Positions 10,289-21,700 of a stretch of 64,000 nt of DNA are shown here, in pieces. Where the stretch lies: the NCBI GenBank assembly GCA_010909165.1, contig MU008169.1, positions 1,240,001 to 1,304,000 on the forward strand. Direction: 5' to 3'. Position 1 is the stretch's first letter. Every line of letters starts with the position of its first letter. The notes under the pieces were generated by a model. It did no database searches. It was given only the letters and a program-made list of their open reading frames with translations, and was not told where the DNA came from. The DNA is from Anthoceros angustus. Taxonomy: Eukaryota; Streptophyta; Anthocerotopsida; Anthocerotales; Anthocerotaceae. A program made the position numbers and the translations under genes.

Positions 10289-10715
10289 CTACTCCTGCTT
10301 GGACGAAACGGAGAAAAACCCCGACATCTTGGTTCCGCTTACGCCCTGAGAGCAAATGACAAGTGTTTGGGCGAGAAATGTAGAAACGGCAATCACATAT
10401 TGTGGCCCAACACAATGGTGCTGCTGTTACCCTGTGTTCAGTGTAGCAGTCCCACAAAGCTTTTTTGCTGTGAGAGCAGTCAGTGAACACGCCTTTCCTC
10501 AGACACGTGACATAGGATACTGCAACACAGCCGGCACAACACAACACCATCAGCAAGCGAGCATCCCCATGAGCTTGGTGCATGCTGCTCTGCTTACTCT
10601 GCTGCTCGATACAGGCTGCCAAAGCTCGGGCCTTCTTCTCCCTGCTGGTTTCAGCTCGCACAGGCACGTCTCCCCGTTCCCCTTGGTCCGTCTGGGCATG
10701 CTCGGTCGCTGCCAT
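10289..10715 (-). CDS. Twin CX9C (CHCH) small mitochondrial-type protein, 87 aa
   Basis: Three exons on the minus strand: 10715-10598, 10519-10431, 10345-10289, with introns of 78 and 85 bp and consistent phase. The spliced protein starts MAATEHAQTDQG and contains two CX9C pairs: C-IEQQISYVT-C and C-SHSKKALWD-C, separated by eight residues. This is the twin-CX9C signature of proteins imported into the mitochondrial intermembrane space by Mia40/Erv1, often assembly factors for cytochrome oxidase or other respiratory complexes. The helices end in ALWDCYTEHR and a short SGFFSVSSKQE tail. I cannot say which CX9C protein it is (Cox19-like CHCH family is a guess). The CX9C spacing appears only after splicing, which supports the model. 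It lies tail-to-head behind NXD1. Confidence 0.75.
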
Positions 10716-11080
10716 CTTCCAATTGTTAGGGCAGCGCTAGGTCATGTTCCGAGTTTTCATTTGCCGACGGATCGACGAAAGCTGCTGCCGAGACGCAGGA
10801 GTTGGTACCAAGCTGGGCCACCTTGGAGAACCGGCTTCTGCACACGGCCCTTGCACATGGACCAAACACCATGGCTATGCCCCGGACGTTCACAGGCAGG
10901 CATGCGCCAACTGCTTCCTGCACTGCGTCGTGCAGGAAGCAGTCCTCTCCCACTTCCTCTCGGCTCGTAATGGCCTGGACGCGGTCCTCAACCTCCTGTC
11001 GCTTCTACAGCGCTAGGGTGCTCTGTATCAACGACGAGAATTGGTGACGCAGTCCGCACAGTGCGATGGCGAGGTGAATT
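10716..11080. other. Gap between NXD1 and the CHCH gene
   Basis: Holds the NXD1 3' flank and probably the promoter and 5' leader of the CHCH gene. The minus strand has an open stretch (10953-10726) starting MGEDCFLHDAVQEAV. With a stop just upstream and no splice partner I recognise, I do not call it a gene. Confidence 0.35.
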
Positions 11081-12964
11081 TTATTTCTGATCACCATAAG
11101 CTGGTTGCGAGCGCCTGGAGGATTTCGTGCTCGATGATGTTGCTGCCTTAGTGGAAACCAGCAAGGGAGCCTCTACAGCCATGATCATGTTGTCAAAATG
11201 CATGGCAAGCAGGGGCTTGGAGAGCAGGATTTCTTGCACCCCTCGTGTGCCTGCCGGCTCAGAGTCCGCATCTCCGGCCCCCGACAAGGTGACCACGGCA
11301 GCCGGCACCAGCCTCACGCTGCACATTTGCACACACCACCATCCGTCAGGCTTAGCTTTTCGAGCACACCGCAAACTAAGGGTTAGTCTCACCTGCAGAA
11401 GATGCCTCACCTGCAACGTAGATCACACGAGTATTTCAACAGCTCAGGCTTCTGCTTTGTCTTGCCGCTGCAGGCGAAGCAGGTAAAGGGTTCCATGAGT
11501 GAGCTCAGGATGCCTCAAATGTGAGCAGCACCCGTGAATGTTGACGGATCAGGTGATGAACTCCTGACCTGAAACTTGGCAGTGACATCTTGATGCTTGG
11601 CCCGCTCCATTGTCTTGGTAGCTTGTTTTCTATCACCGCTGCCAGAATCACAAGGAATCGGCTATTCAGCGATGATGCAAACAAGACAGAATATTTATCG
11701 ATGATGCAAACAAGACAGAATTACGTACGACAATGCGTAATTTGTCCAAGCTTACTGTCATGGGGAAGCGCGATGTGGCACAGAGATTGAAGGCTTGGCA
11801 CATTCTCCCTTTCCGCGTCAACCTTGAATCCAAAGGTCTCTGCTTTCGATTGTCCGCTGCGGCTTCCTGAAGGCGTAATCTGCTTCCACCTGGCCGGCAG
11901 GTCCCACCATGTTGGACGGACCGGAGAGCATGTCTGTTGCACAGGGACGAAGACTAGTGATCCTGTGTTAGTCTTTTTGTGAGCATCGGGCGAGATGGGA
12001 AAGAAAGTGAACGCAAGAAGAGAAACTGGCCAAGGAACTCGCCTGTGAGAACTGAGCAAACTGGCTGGGGAGTCCTACGTCCTGCAGGATGCAACATGGA
12101 GCAAGAAGGAAGGGAAGAGCGTGATCGGAACCTGCTTGCAACAACTCACATATTCGAAGACTGATGACTGCAAGAAGGCTCAGGCATGCCTACCTTCCTA
12201 CCATGATCTCGCGCTTCTTCACTGCTGACAAGTACCTTTGCAGCCCAGCTGTGAGAAGCAGTACCACAGGCTCAACAATATTCCACCTACCATTGCTAAA
12301 GACACAGTCTTCCACCAACCATTGCAGAAGACACTGTCTGCCAGAGCAGAGCCAGAGGGGTATAAGTATAGTCAAAGCCTACACACGCGCAAGAGGTTGG
12401 AGGATTCCACACTATGCCCGCGATGACAACGAGCTGCAGCAGCAGTGGTACATCACTCGGTCAGTCCGTTTCCAGCATGATGGAGACAAGGGCAAGCATG
12501 CTGGATTCAGGTAACCGGGCTGTGATAACCTCGTCAAAAACACCAGCGGGGCTGCCATTGTAGCGTGCAAGGTACAGTCCTCCCAGGGTGTAACTGTTGC
12601 AGGCAATGCCATCCATCCATCCGTCAATCAAGCCATGAATCCTTACACCAGCAGGCCCCAGCTTGAGGCAGTCAGACCCAGCTCCTCCCTCACCCGAAGG
12701 CTTGCACCAGCTTGAGCTCCGGCGGGACGAAGCGCTGAGCCACTTCCGCTTTCACCAGATGCAGCTGGTACAATGCTCTGCAAGGACAAAGAATGCCGCT
12801 CCACTCGGTCTCAAACCAGCCGACCCACAAATGTTCTTGCCTGGCCTGCTTGCAAGAAGGCAGGGGAGGAAGGGGAGAAGGAGGAGAAGAGTCACTGACC
12901 TGCCCGTGAACAGCCAGGGGGGTCCATCGCTGTAGGCTCCAGTGCGACCCTCCTTGGCGTCCAT
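11081..12964 (-). CDS. NXD1: NEOXANTHIN-DEFICIENT 1 homologue (acetoacetate decarboxylase-like fold)
   Basis: Ten exons on the minus strand: 12964-12900, 12777-12694, 12593-12530, 12433-12387, 12248-12194, 12081-12043, 11879-11756, 11638-11569, 11467-11411, 11318-11081; 280 aa. Family landmarks as I remember them appear in order: PPWLFTGRALYQLHLVKAE (about 15-33), YTLGGLYLARYNGSPAGVFDE, LVVIAGIVWNPPTSCA, DVGLPSQF, WSGPSIKMSLPSF, LLKYSC and LLSKPLLAMHF. NXD1 is needed for neoxanthin accumulation in tomato and Arabidopsis chloroplasts; its biochemical activity is not established. The start chosen is the first in-frame ATG; no transit peptide is obvious. Intron 6 has a GC donor (CAG|GCGAGT). The gene is divergent from the PPR gene, with 418 bp between starts. 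Confidence 0.88.
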
Positions 12965-13382
12965 CTCGCAGCGCCCAGCTTCGGAGTCGTTTCCTGAGAC
13001 GACTCCACACTTCAGTTCACCGTCTTGTTGCCCATGCCATGCCAGCCGGCTGCCGTTATCCAATTGCTCCACGTCACCTTGATGCGATGCTGTGTTGCTT
13101 TGTTTTCGTGTTTCAGCTGAACAGTGTGAACAGGGAGACTACAGGAAGTGCCTCTGGCGTCGCTATACGTTTTGCCTACGTGGGGTGAGGTACGTACATG
13201 CGGCTAGGTACTGTAGAGTAGTTGGTGGCATTTGCACTTCGTTCTTCGTTCCTGTCTCCTGTTCCACGTACAGTACATGCGTACTGTTTGTGAGTGTGCA
13301 CAGTTGCAACCACGGTTGTGCCATGGTCGTCTCGTCGTAGACACGAGACGCATTGTATTCCACCCACTGGCTCCTAGGAGCC
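12965..13382. promoter_or_regulatory. Divergent promoter region, NXD1 / PPR gene
   Basis: The 418 bp between the two start codons must hold the leaders and promoters of both genes. I see no clear TATA box. Both products relate to organelles, but shared control is only inference. Confidence 0.4.
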
Positions 13383-16300
13383 ATGGCTGTGTGGAGCGGG
13401 GTAATTGAGCCACCCAAAGGGCAACAGGATCTGTGGAGGGGACAGTTTGTGTGGACCCAAGAGATTGGTGGGTTTGGTGGAAGAGCTCCCACCCACCTGA
13501 CTTCAAGGAACCAGACTATGGGGGGACAAATTTTTCTGGAGAAGTCCTATTCGTCTGGATTCCGGCACAAGGAGTACCAGGAGACCCTCCGGTTGAACAG
13601 CTTCGGCAAGGAAGGTTCGGGGGATGGACAGCAGCTGGCTGCTCTGGGACTGCACATGGGGCCTCTTGCCCCAGCATCCAGCTGGAGAGAGCTGGTTCAT
13701 TCTGAGCCTTTCAGGTCTCCAGGATACGAAATGGGCTTCAACGCTGAGACAGTGATCGAGCTATGTCAGCAGGGGCAGGTGAGTGAGGCGGTTGAGGCTC
13801 TGGGGCTCATGGTGCAAGCAGAATGTCGTGTTGCCAAATCTCTGGTGTATGCCGTACTGAAAGAGTGTGTGGCTAAGAGGGATCTGGCCCTGGGTCGCTG
13901 TGTTCATGCTTTGAGTGTGAGGAAGGGGTATGAGTCGGACACGTTCTTGTGCAACCACATCCTGCGGATGTATGCTTCCCATGCCAGGTTGGAAGAAGCG
14001 ATGGATGTGTTCAGTGCGGTTGCGGAGCCAGATGCCTTTACTTGGTCGGCCATCATTTCTGCGCACGTCAAACAAGGGCACGATAAGCAGGCTGTGCAAC
14101 TGTATCACCGAATGCGCAGGTCGGGTGTAAAACCAGATGCCCATGTCTTTGTAGCAGCCCTGCAGGCTTGTGCCAGGGGAGTGGACTTGGAATCTGGGCA
14201 GAAGGTGCATGCTGATGTGCTGGCTGGTGGCCTTCAGCGTGATTTGTTTGTTAGCAGCTGTTTGGTGGACATGTATGCAAAGTGTGGCTGCTTGGAAGAC
14301 GCTCAAAGGTTGTTTGACGGGCTTCCTCGAAAGGATGTGGTGACATGGAGTGCCCTGATTGCAGGGTATTCCCAGCAGGGTATGGGTCAGGAAGCTCTTC
14401 GTCTTTATAGTTGTATGCAAGAAGAAGGCATTGTTGCACCCAATTCGGTGACATTTCTGTGCTTGTTGCAGGCGTGTGCAAGTGTGGGCCCTCCAGCTTT
14501 GGCCAAGGGGAGGCAACTTCATGCACAAATCAGAGATCAAGAGCTACAGACTGATGTGTTTGTGGCCAACAGCTTGGTGAACATGTATGCCAAGTGTGGG
14601 AACCTGGAGGCTGCTCGGGATGTGTTTGAGGGGCTTGGTCGAAAAACTGTGGTGACATGGAATGTCATGATAGCAGGATATTCCCAGCAAGGCATGGGGC
14701 AAGAGGCCTTGCGGCTGTACAGGGCTATGCAAGAGGAAGGCATGATGGCACTCAGCTCGGCAACATGTGTGTGCCTGCTGCAGGCATGTGCAAGTGCGGG
14801 CACCCACGGTTTGGAGAAGGGAAGGCAACTTCATGCACAGATAAGGGAAGAAGGGCTTCAAGCTGATGTGTTTGTAGCCAGCAGTTTGGTAAACATGTAT
14901 GCAAAATGTGGCAGCCTTGAGGATGCTCGGAAAGTGTTTGATGCACTTCATCAGAAGGATGTGGTAACTTGGGGTGCTATGATAGCAGGATATTCCCAGC
15001 AGGGCATGGGATGGGAAGCCCTTCAACTCTACAGGGCCATGCGAGAAGAAGGCATTGTCGCACCTGATTCTGTGACATTCATGTGCCTCTTGCAGGCATG
15101 TGCAAGTGTGGGCACCCCGGCCTTGGAGGAAGGGAAGCAGCTTCACGCACAAATTAGAGAAAGAGGACTCCTGGCTGATGTGGCCGTAGGGGGGAGACTT
15201 GTAAATATGTATGTGAAGTGTGGCAGCTTAGTGGATGCTCAAGATGTGTTTGTCAGGCTTCGTGAAAAGAATGTGGTGACATGGAATGTTATGATAACAG
15301 GATATTCCCAGCTGGGCATGGCGCAGGAAGCCCTTGGACTCTACAAGGTTATGCAAGAAGAAGGCATTGTCACACCTGACTGTGTGACGTTTGCGGGCCT
15401 ACTTCAGTCATGTGTAAGTTTGGGGACACCGGCTCTTGAGCAGGGTAGGCAACTTGATGCACAGATCAGAGAACGAGGACTTCAGGCTGATCTGTTTGTA
15501 GCCAGCAGTTTGGTAAACATGTATGCTAAGTGTGGCAGCCTAGAAGATGCTCGGGCCATCTTTGATAGACTTTCCCAGAAAGATGTGGTGACATGGAGTA
15601 CCATAATAGCAGGATATTCTCAGCAGGGAATGGGGCAAGAAGCCCTTAATCTTTACAGGGCTATGCAAGAGGAAGGCGAAGCTGCACCCACTTCTGTGAC
15701 ATATGTGTGCCTACTGCAAGCTTGTGCTAGTGTGGGCACTCTGGCTTTAGAGAAAGGGAAGCAGATTCATGTAAAGGTTAAAGAGCACGGATTTCAGGGT
15801 GATGCTTTTGTAGCCAGCAGTTTGGTAAATATGTATGCAAAGTGTGGCAGCCTAGAAGATGCTCGCACTGTCTTCGATGGACTAGATGAAAGAAATGTGG
15901 TAATGTGGAATGCCATGCTGGCAGGCTATGCCCAGCATGGCATGGGGCAGGAAGCCCTTCGTCTTTACACGGCCATGCAAGAAGAATGCAGTGTCACACC
16001 CGACTCTGTGACTTTTGTGTCCCTCCTTCAGGCATGTGCAATTGTGGGTATTCCTGCTTTGGAGACGGGAAAGCAGCTTCATGCACAAATGACAGAATTA
16101 GGGCTTCTAGGGGATGAGTTTGTAGCCAGCAGTTTGATAAACATGTATGCGAAGTGCGGCAGCCTAGAGAGTGCTCATGACATGTTTGACGAACTTCCTC
16201 AGAATCAGAAGCATGTGGTTACATGGAATGCCATGATAGCAGGATATTCCCAGAAGGGCATGGGGCTAGAGGCCCTGAGGCTTTACAAGGCTATGCAGGA

Positions 16301-17120
16301 AGAAGGCATGGCAGCAGCTGATTCCGTCACATTTTTGTGCCTGGTGCAGGCATGTGCAAATGTGGCAGCCTTGAATCTGGGAAGGCAGCTTCATGCACAA
16401 ATTAAAGAAGCAGGGCTTCAAGCTGATATGCTTGTAGCCGGCAGTTTGATAAGCATGTATGGGAAGTGTGGTAGCATGGAGGATGCAGAGCAGGTTTTTG
16501 AGGCAATGTCGAAAAGGGATGTTGCTGCCTGGAATGCATTGATCGCAGGGTACACCAATCAAGGAAACAGTAGAGAGGTCTTTCACTTGGTTCTGAGAAT
16601 GAGAGAGAGTGGCATACAACCAGACAGCATCACCTTCTCTTGTATACTAACAGTATGTAGTCATACGGGTCTTGTGAACGAAGGGCGAAGATACTTCGAG
16701 GCGATGAGTAGACAGTATGGCATTACTCCCGCGGCAGAGCACTACACATGCATGGTGGATCTCCTGGGTCGTGCAGGGCACCTGGACGAGGCGCTGTCGT
16801 TGGCAACGACAATGCCATTTCCACCTGATGCTGCAGTTTGGAACACTCTGCTGGGTGCTTGTCGAAAGTGGAGCAACGTGGAGGTGGGTCGCCATGCGTT
16901 TGATGAAGCTGTGAAGGTGGACAAGAACGATGCTGGAGCATACCTGTTGATGTCAAACATATATGCTGGTGCCCAGATGTGGGAGCGTGCACGGGAGGTG
17001 CAGGCATGGAAAGCAGGAATTGGAGTCCGGAAGGAGCCAGGCCAGAGTTGGTGGACAGACATGGACGGGCTGGTGCTGAGTTTCTCAGTTGGGTACAAGA
17101 AGTACGTATCCCGGGAGTGA
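13383..17120 (+). CDS. PLS-class pentatricopeptide repeat protein with E domain
   Basis: Intronless gene of 1,245 aa starting at the ATG in gccATGGct; the open frame extends 10 codons upstream without an ATG. From about residue 130 it is an unbroken array of P, L and S PPR motifs (VNMYAKCGSLEDAR, VVTWNVMIAGYSQQGMGQEA, SVTFVCLLQACASVG). These form about eight near-identical units of roughly 103 codons. The C-terminus has E1/E2-type motifs (DAAVWNTLLGACRKW, AGAYLLMSNIYA) and stops at KKYVSRE, without the DYW cytidine deaminase. Such proteins bind organelle RNA one base per motif and direct editing, recruiting a DYW partner in trans. The N-terminal part (1-125) is low in acidic residues only locally; targeting cannot be read with certainty. 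Long antisense ORFs at 13761-15152 are shadows of the repeats. Confidence 0.93.
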   Translation: MAVWSGVIEPPKGQQDLWRGQFVWTQEIGGFGGRAPTHLTSRNQTMGGQIFLEKSYSSGFRHKEYQETLRLNSFGKEGSGDGQQLAALGLHMGPLAPASSWRELVHSEPFRSPGYEMGFNAETVIELCQQGQVSEAVEALGLMVQAECRVAKSLVYAVLKECVAKRDLALGRCVHALSVRKGYESDTFLCNHILRMYASHARLEEAMDVFSAVAEPDAFTWSAIISAHVKQGHDKQAVQLYHRMRRSGVKPDAHVFVAALQACARGVDLESGQKVHADVLAGGLQRDLFVSSCLVDMYAKCGCLEDAQRLFDGLPRKDVVTWSALIAGYSQQGMGQEALRLYSCMQEEGIVAPNSVTFLCLLQACASVGPPALAKGRQLHAQIRDQELQTDVFVANSLVNMYAKCGNLEAARDVFEGLGRKTVVTWNVMIAGYSQQGMGQEALRLYRAMQEEGMMALSSATCVCLLQACASAGTHGLEKGRQLHAQIREEGLQADVFVASSLVNMYAKCGSLEDARKVFDALHQKDVVTWGAMIAGYSQQGMGWEALQLYRAMREEGIVAPDSVTFMCLLQACASVGTPALEEGKQLHAQIRERGLLADVAVGGRLVNMYVKCGSLVDAQDVFVRLREKNVVTWNVMITGYSQLGMAQEALGLYKVMQEEGIVTPDCVTFAGLLQSCVSLGTPALEQGRQLDAQIRERGLQADLFVASSLVNMYAKCGSLEDARAIFDRLSQKDVVTWSTIIAGYSQQGMGQEALNLYRAMQEEGEAAPTSVTYVCLLQACASVGTLALEKGKQIHVKVKEHGFQGDAFVASSLVNMYAKCGSLEDARTVFDGLDERNVVMWNAMLAGYAQHGMGQEALRLYTAMQEECSVTPDSVTFVSLLQACAIVGIPALETGKQLHAQMTELGLLGDEFVASSLINMYAKCGSLESAHDMFDELPQNQKHVVTWNAMIAGYSQKGMGLEALRLYKAMQEEGMAAADSVTFLCLVQACANVAALNLGRQLHAQIKEAGLQADMLVAGSLISMYGKCGSMEDAEQVFEAMSKRDVAAWNALIAGYTNQGNSREVFHLVLRMRESGIQPDSITFSCILTVCSHTGLVNEGRRYFEAMSRQYGITPAAEHYTCMVDLLGRAGHLDEALSLATTMPFPPDAAVWNTLLGACRKWSNVEVGRHAFDEAVKVDKNDAGAYLLMSNIYAGAQMWERAREVQAWKAGIGVRKEPGQSWWTDMDGLVLSFSVGYKKYVSRE

Positions 17121-18722
17121 AGCAGGGCTGAAAGATGGATGTGTGCCACATCTGGCAGGCATAATCTCATGACGGAAGGGAAGAGCACTAGTGTTGGCAC
17201 AGCGAGACGCTGTCTGCGTACATACAGATACCCTGGCCGATGTGACCAAGTCTACCTCCACTCATTGTGAAAAACCTTCCCGTGGATTATCATGCCGCCA
17301 CGCGCCACATATCCGAAGTACATCCAAGCCGGGGGAACGGAAATGACGAGTACTGGTAGTAAGCCTTAAGGGCTGGCTGCCCGCAACCTCTCCACATTCA
17401 ATTTCACAGAACCTGAGCAACAGAGAATCTTGGGTTTCCATGGTTTTTCCAGTACCAAGCCACTGGGCCCGTGTTGGCGTAGGTAACCTATACACCAGTC
17501 ATTGCCAACCATCCTCCCAGTCCAACCAGGAACTGGGAGGATGGTTTCTTATGGAACTCAACACCTGTCGATCTGCTGTCGAGCAACAGGTCCCATGTTA
17601 TGTTCCCCTTCCTGGCAGTGGTTCCCGGTTTCTAGTTCCCAGGACGGCGGGAAAGCAATCCAACTGGCTACATACATATGTAGCTCGCACTTAAATGTTA
17701 CCTGGGTGGCCGAGGCTCAGGTTGCGCTAGCCATGTGTGTACACACCTTTATTCAGGAGCTTTTCGAGCATGTGGGCTCGCCCGGAACACCCATCTGGAA
17801 GTCGATCCTGTGACTAAATCTACACCACCTAGTATGTCGGTACATATTGCGGAAGGCCATCACTGTATATTCTGGCCGGGCTTCATCCGCGGGCTCCAAG
17901 TGGAATCGGAGCCTGTGGCCCGTCCAGTGAGATTGTCAGAAGCTCCATGGACTAGTGCCGACGAAGATCGAGGGCAGCAGCGGAGAATCCTTGCATTGCG
18001 GCGCGGGGAGTGGATACGTCCTGGACATAATGGTCAGCTATGCCGGAGTGTTCTCTTCCGAGGGAGATTGCATCGGAAACCCTAGATATGTTCCTACTGT
18101 AGTGTAAGTGCCGACGTATGTACAGTAGGTCTGCACGAGGATACCTTTCCTCCCCTGTGGATGTAAGAGACGATTGGAGGGGAAGAGAAATCGTCGGCCT
18201 CTGTCAGCTCCTGCGCATCACCTGCCTGCTCCCTGCGCGACTCAGATTTTAGAGAAAATAAATATATGAGTAAAAGTTTAGTTGATCCCTAGACCTGCCC
18301 GTCAAGGCTAGAATGAGGGCCGGACACACAAGAAACGATTCGCAGCTGGCAGGGGGCTCACAACCTAAGTAAAAGGGACAAGAGACGATTTTCGAGCGTT
18401 TGGAGCGGAAGCGCGAGGCCGAGAGCAGGCGCAGGCGCAGGCGCGGCAGGGGCGGGCCGAGGCGAGGCGAGGCGAGGTGGCAGGGGGCGGGAGGCCGGGC
18501 CGGGCAGGGCAGGGAGGTTCTGCGAAAGGCACGCAGCGTACGGTCATCGTCTCAGGAGCTGGGTTCGGACTGCAAGAATGCGGCCCCGTGAGGTCGTCCC
18601 TTCCAACGCCGCGCCCTTCCTCTCCCGCGAGGTGGGGCTCCAGTGAAATTCTGCTCCATACCGGTTTATTGGATCCAAGCTGTGTGCAGACAGTGGTCAT
18701 GTTGGCGTAATGCCTGTGCAGC
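17121..18722. other. Intergenic: PPR 3' flank and PP4R3 5' region
   Basis: No coding sequence recognised. It contains a perfect 15-bp hairpin at 17507-17546 and a (GGCGA)n-like G/A-rich tract at 18430-18490, which with the GC-rich stretch to 18620 probably belongs to the PP4R3 promoter or leader. Confidence 0.45.
17507..17546. repeat. Perfect 15-bp inverted repeat, 10-nt loop
   Basis: aaccatcctcccagt at 17507-17521 pairs with actgggaggatggtt at 17532-17546. It lies 390 bp after the PPR stop codon. It could be a 3' end signal or structured RNA, or the remains of a small inverted-repeat element. Confidence 0.6.
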
Positions 18723-21700
18723 ATGGCGCACCAAGGAGAAGTAAGCTCCTCTTGCTCCAAATCGCCGTTGAGCTGGAAATCAGCCTAGCCTTGTGGTTTG
18801 CCTGATTGCTCGTGTGTCAGAGTCTCGGAGGATATGAGCTGGGCCCGAATTGGGTCTCAGGCTTGAGTCTGTGCGGTTGTGGCTGTGTGTCCCTCGCCAT
18901 CCCTAGTTTTGGTCTGTTTGGGATTTGGAGGTGTGCGTGAGCGTCAGTGTGAGAGTGCTGGCGTCGTGGTTTAGTTGTGGCAGCGTGGCTGGGATGGTGA
19001 GGATGAAGTTGACGCGTGTCTGTGTGGGCCGTGCAGCGCGTCAAGGTGTATCGGTTGAACGAAGAAGGGAAGTGGGACGATAAGGGTACAGGGCATGTCT
19101 ACGTCGAGTACCTTGAGGTATGGCGTTGCGTTTGTTTGTCCGTGTTTTGTGAGCTGTGGGAAAATTTAACTACGTAGGGGAGTCGCTGACAAGGTTGTTT
19201 GTCCTCTTGCCGCAGCGCTCTGAGGCTGTTGGGCTTGTCGTGATTGATGAGGAGGACAATGCAACAACCTTGCTAATACATCGGATATCTGCTGACGATG
19301 TATACCGCAGGAAGGAAGGTACTCCTCGGGGCTTCCTTGACTACATTCTTACATTTTATGCATGCATGTCTCTCTTTCAGTGTGTCGAGCAAGGCTTGCA
19401 TGCTTGGGATGGGGGTGTCGGGAAGTCTTATGTGAGTGCAAGTCAGTATGTATTGGTTTGCACCCTCTTTGAGGTCTTCAGCTTTATTTAGGTCTGAGAT
19501 GTTTTGATGGTGGCCGTGTAGAAACCATTATATCATGGAAGGATCCAGAGGTTGCAACAGATCTGGCCCTCAGTTTCCAGGAATCAATGGGATGCTCGTT
19601 CATCTGGTATTGGAATGTTTTGGTCCCTGGTTTACTTGGAGCAATGGCCTGAGGATTTTTTCTGTGCCTGCAGTCCTGACTGCCAATGTTTGCAGGGATC
19701 AGATTCGCAATGTGCAAGGTACAATCCCCTTCCCGTCTGTTGGAGGTAGGCGATCGCATGGTCTTGTGTCACTTGTATGTGATTGGCTTCTCCTATAATG
19801 TTCTCCCAGGAAACACTCTGACACTGGTGGTATTTCGTTCTGTCAGGCATAGATGCTGGTCCACGCGCCGTGTACAATGACTTTGAGCACTCAGGCACGT
19901 CACATGAGGAAGGTGAGATCCTGGAAGTGATGTGGGCTGAACCAGGGATCAGAATCAGTCAGTCAGTCAGTATGGGAGGGAATGGCATGTCATTCCGGCT
20001 CCTTTTCAACATCAATTCTGTCCTTTGTAGATTTCCTTTGGAGCATTTCAATCATGTTGGTTGAGGAATGATTTTCTGGTTCCTCTGAAAGATTGCATGC
20101 AAACGTTCATGCAGGTGCTGGCGGTGATATGATTGAATTGCCTGTACCGGAGCTGGCCAACCTTCCTCAAATTGTGAAGGTGGGTCAGTCACACACACTC
20201 CTCATGTATTTTATGGTCTCAAATGTCTCCTATGCATGTGCTCTGTGCAGATTGCCTGTTTCTTGGTGAGTTAAGCAGACAGAGACAACTCGGTCTAAAG
20301 TAGGCAGTCTCTGCTGGCTTTCGCTGGATTTTTTGTGATTGTTAGGGCTTGGTTCCAACCTCATTTGAACCTCGCTGAGCAACAAAGCAGAGATGATAGG
20401 TAATTCTCTGCTGCTCATGCTGTGAAGTTTTCACCATTTTACTTTTAAGAACAAATCTGTGGCTATCACATGCCCAACCTGAGATTTCCTTCCCCTTCCT
20501 TCTTCAGCCAGCTCTCTCGCTGATCAGTAATCGGTATTCCTGGTTTGTCCTGAATGTGCTCACTGGACATGTGGCTTGATGGTGTGGTTGCTGTCCACAG
20601 ATTTTTTATTTCCTCCAATTATCTTGTGTACTTATTTTGCTTGCTATTTCGGAGCGGCTTTTAGGTAGTGGCGGAGGTTATGCCGTTTGAGCGGCCTCGT
20701 GTTGCTAATCTCATCGATGATGAGGTATGTGATGGGATCTTCCAACGTTAGATCCTTGTTTCTTCATCAAGCCAGTTGATGCTTGTGGTGTGATGTTGTT
20801 GTTATGGTCATGTTACTCTTTGTGACTTTCTGAAAAGTTATGCATTGTCTATTTCTCCTTTCACCAAATGTGCCAAAAGCTTTCTATGAGAAATGCCAGT
20901 GCCATGACGTGCGCCCATCTTTGGAATGTCTCAATGTTTGTTTCGCTGGCAGTTTTCTCATGTTTAAACGTTTGGGCTGATTGCAGTGGAATTACATACA
21001 CAAGTTAGCGGAGGTATTTAGACTTTGTGAAGATCTGGAAAATATTGAGGGTCTTCACATGCTGTACAAGATTGTAAAAGGACTAAGTAAGTTGGGCATG
21101 GCAATTCCAACCATACAACCTACAGCAGTTCATTTCAAGTAGCCTCAATGTTCTCATTTTTGTGGTGCAGTTTTATTGAATGATCCGCGTCTCTTTGAGG
21201 TTCTCTTCAGCAATGAATACATCATGGATGTGGTTGGAGCACTAGAATGTATGCTGATCTTACCCATCTAACAAATGAGTTATCAATTGCCTGAGCTTGG
21301 AAGTTTGCCGGATTATCTCTACATTAACAGTTAAAAGCAGAGCTTCCTTTCGGCAGTCCGTGTTAGTTCTGCTAAAAAGGCACTCTTCTCACTTCTTTCA
21401 AGGCTGCCTCAGACTTCAGATGGATGTCCATGCAGATGATCCAGATCTTCCAGCACGCCAAGAACATCGTCACTTTCTGAAGGACGTTGTCCTCTACAAA
21501 GAGGTAACCTCTGTTTGATTGGGTGGACTGCTGATTTTGTGACATCATTGGTCTACAAGCTGTCTGAGCGGCACGCGCTTTGATGGCTATCTGCTGACTT
21601 CTGGAATGTCTGATTCAGGCTGTCCCTATTCACGACCTCTCGATTCTGTCCAAGATTCATCAGACATATCGCATTACATATACAAAGGTAAAAGACTGTC

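Noticed and set aside
10726-10953. Minus-strand ORF that briefly looked like a coiled-coil protein
   Set aside because: Its upstream extension is interrupted by a stop and no splice sites keep it open; probably leader sequence of the CHCH gene.
10356-10970. 204-codon plus-strand ORF
   Set aside because: No recognisable domain, odd Cys/Leu/Pro-rich composition, and it overlaps the spliced twin-CX9C gene on the other strand.
13761-15152. Long minus-strand ORFs (up to 259 codons) opposite the PPR gene
   Set aside because: They mirror the repeated PPR codons, repeat every 310 bp and have no motifs of their own; the plus-strand PPR signature is unmistakable.
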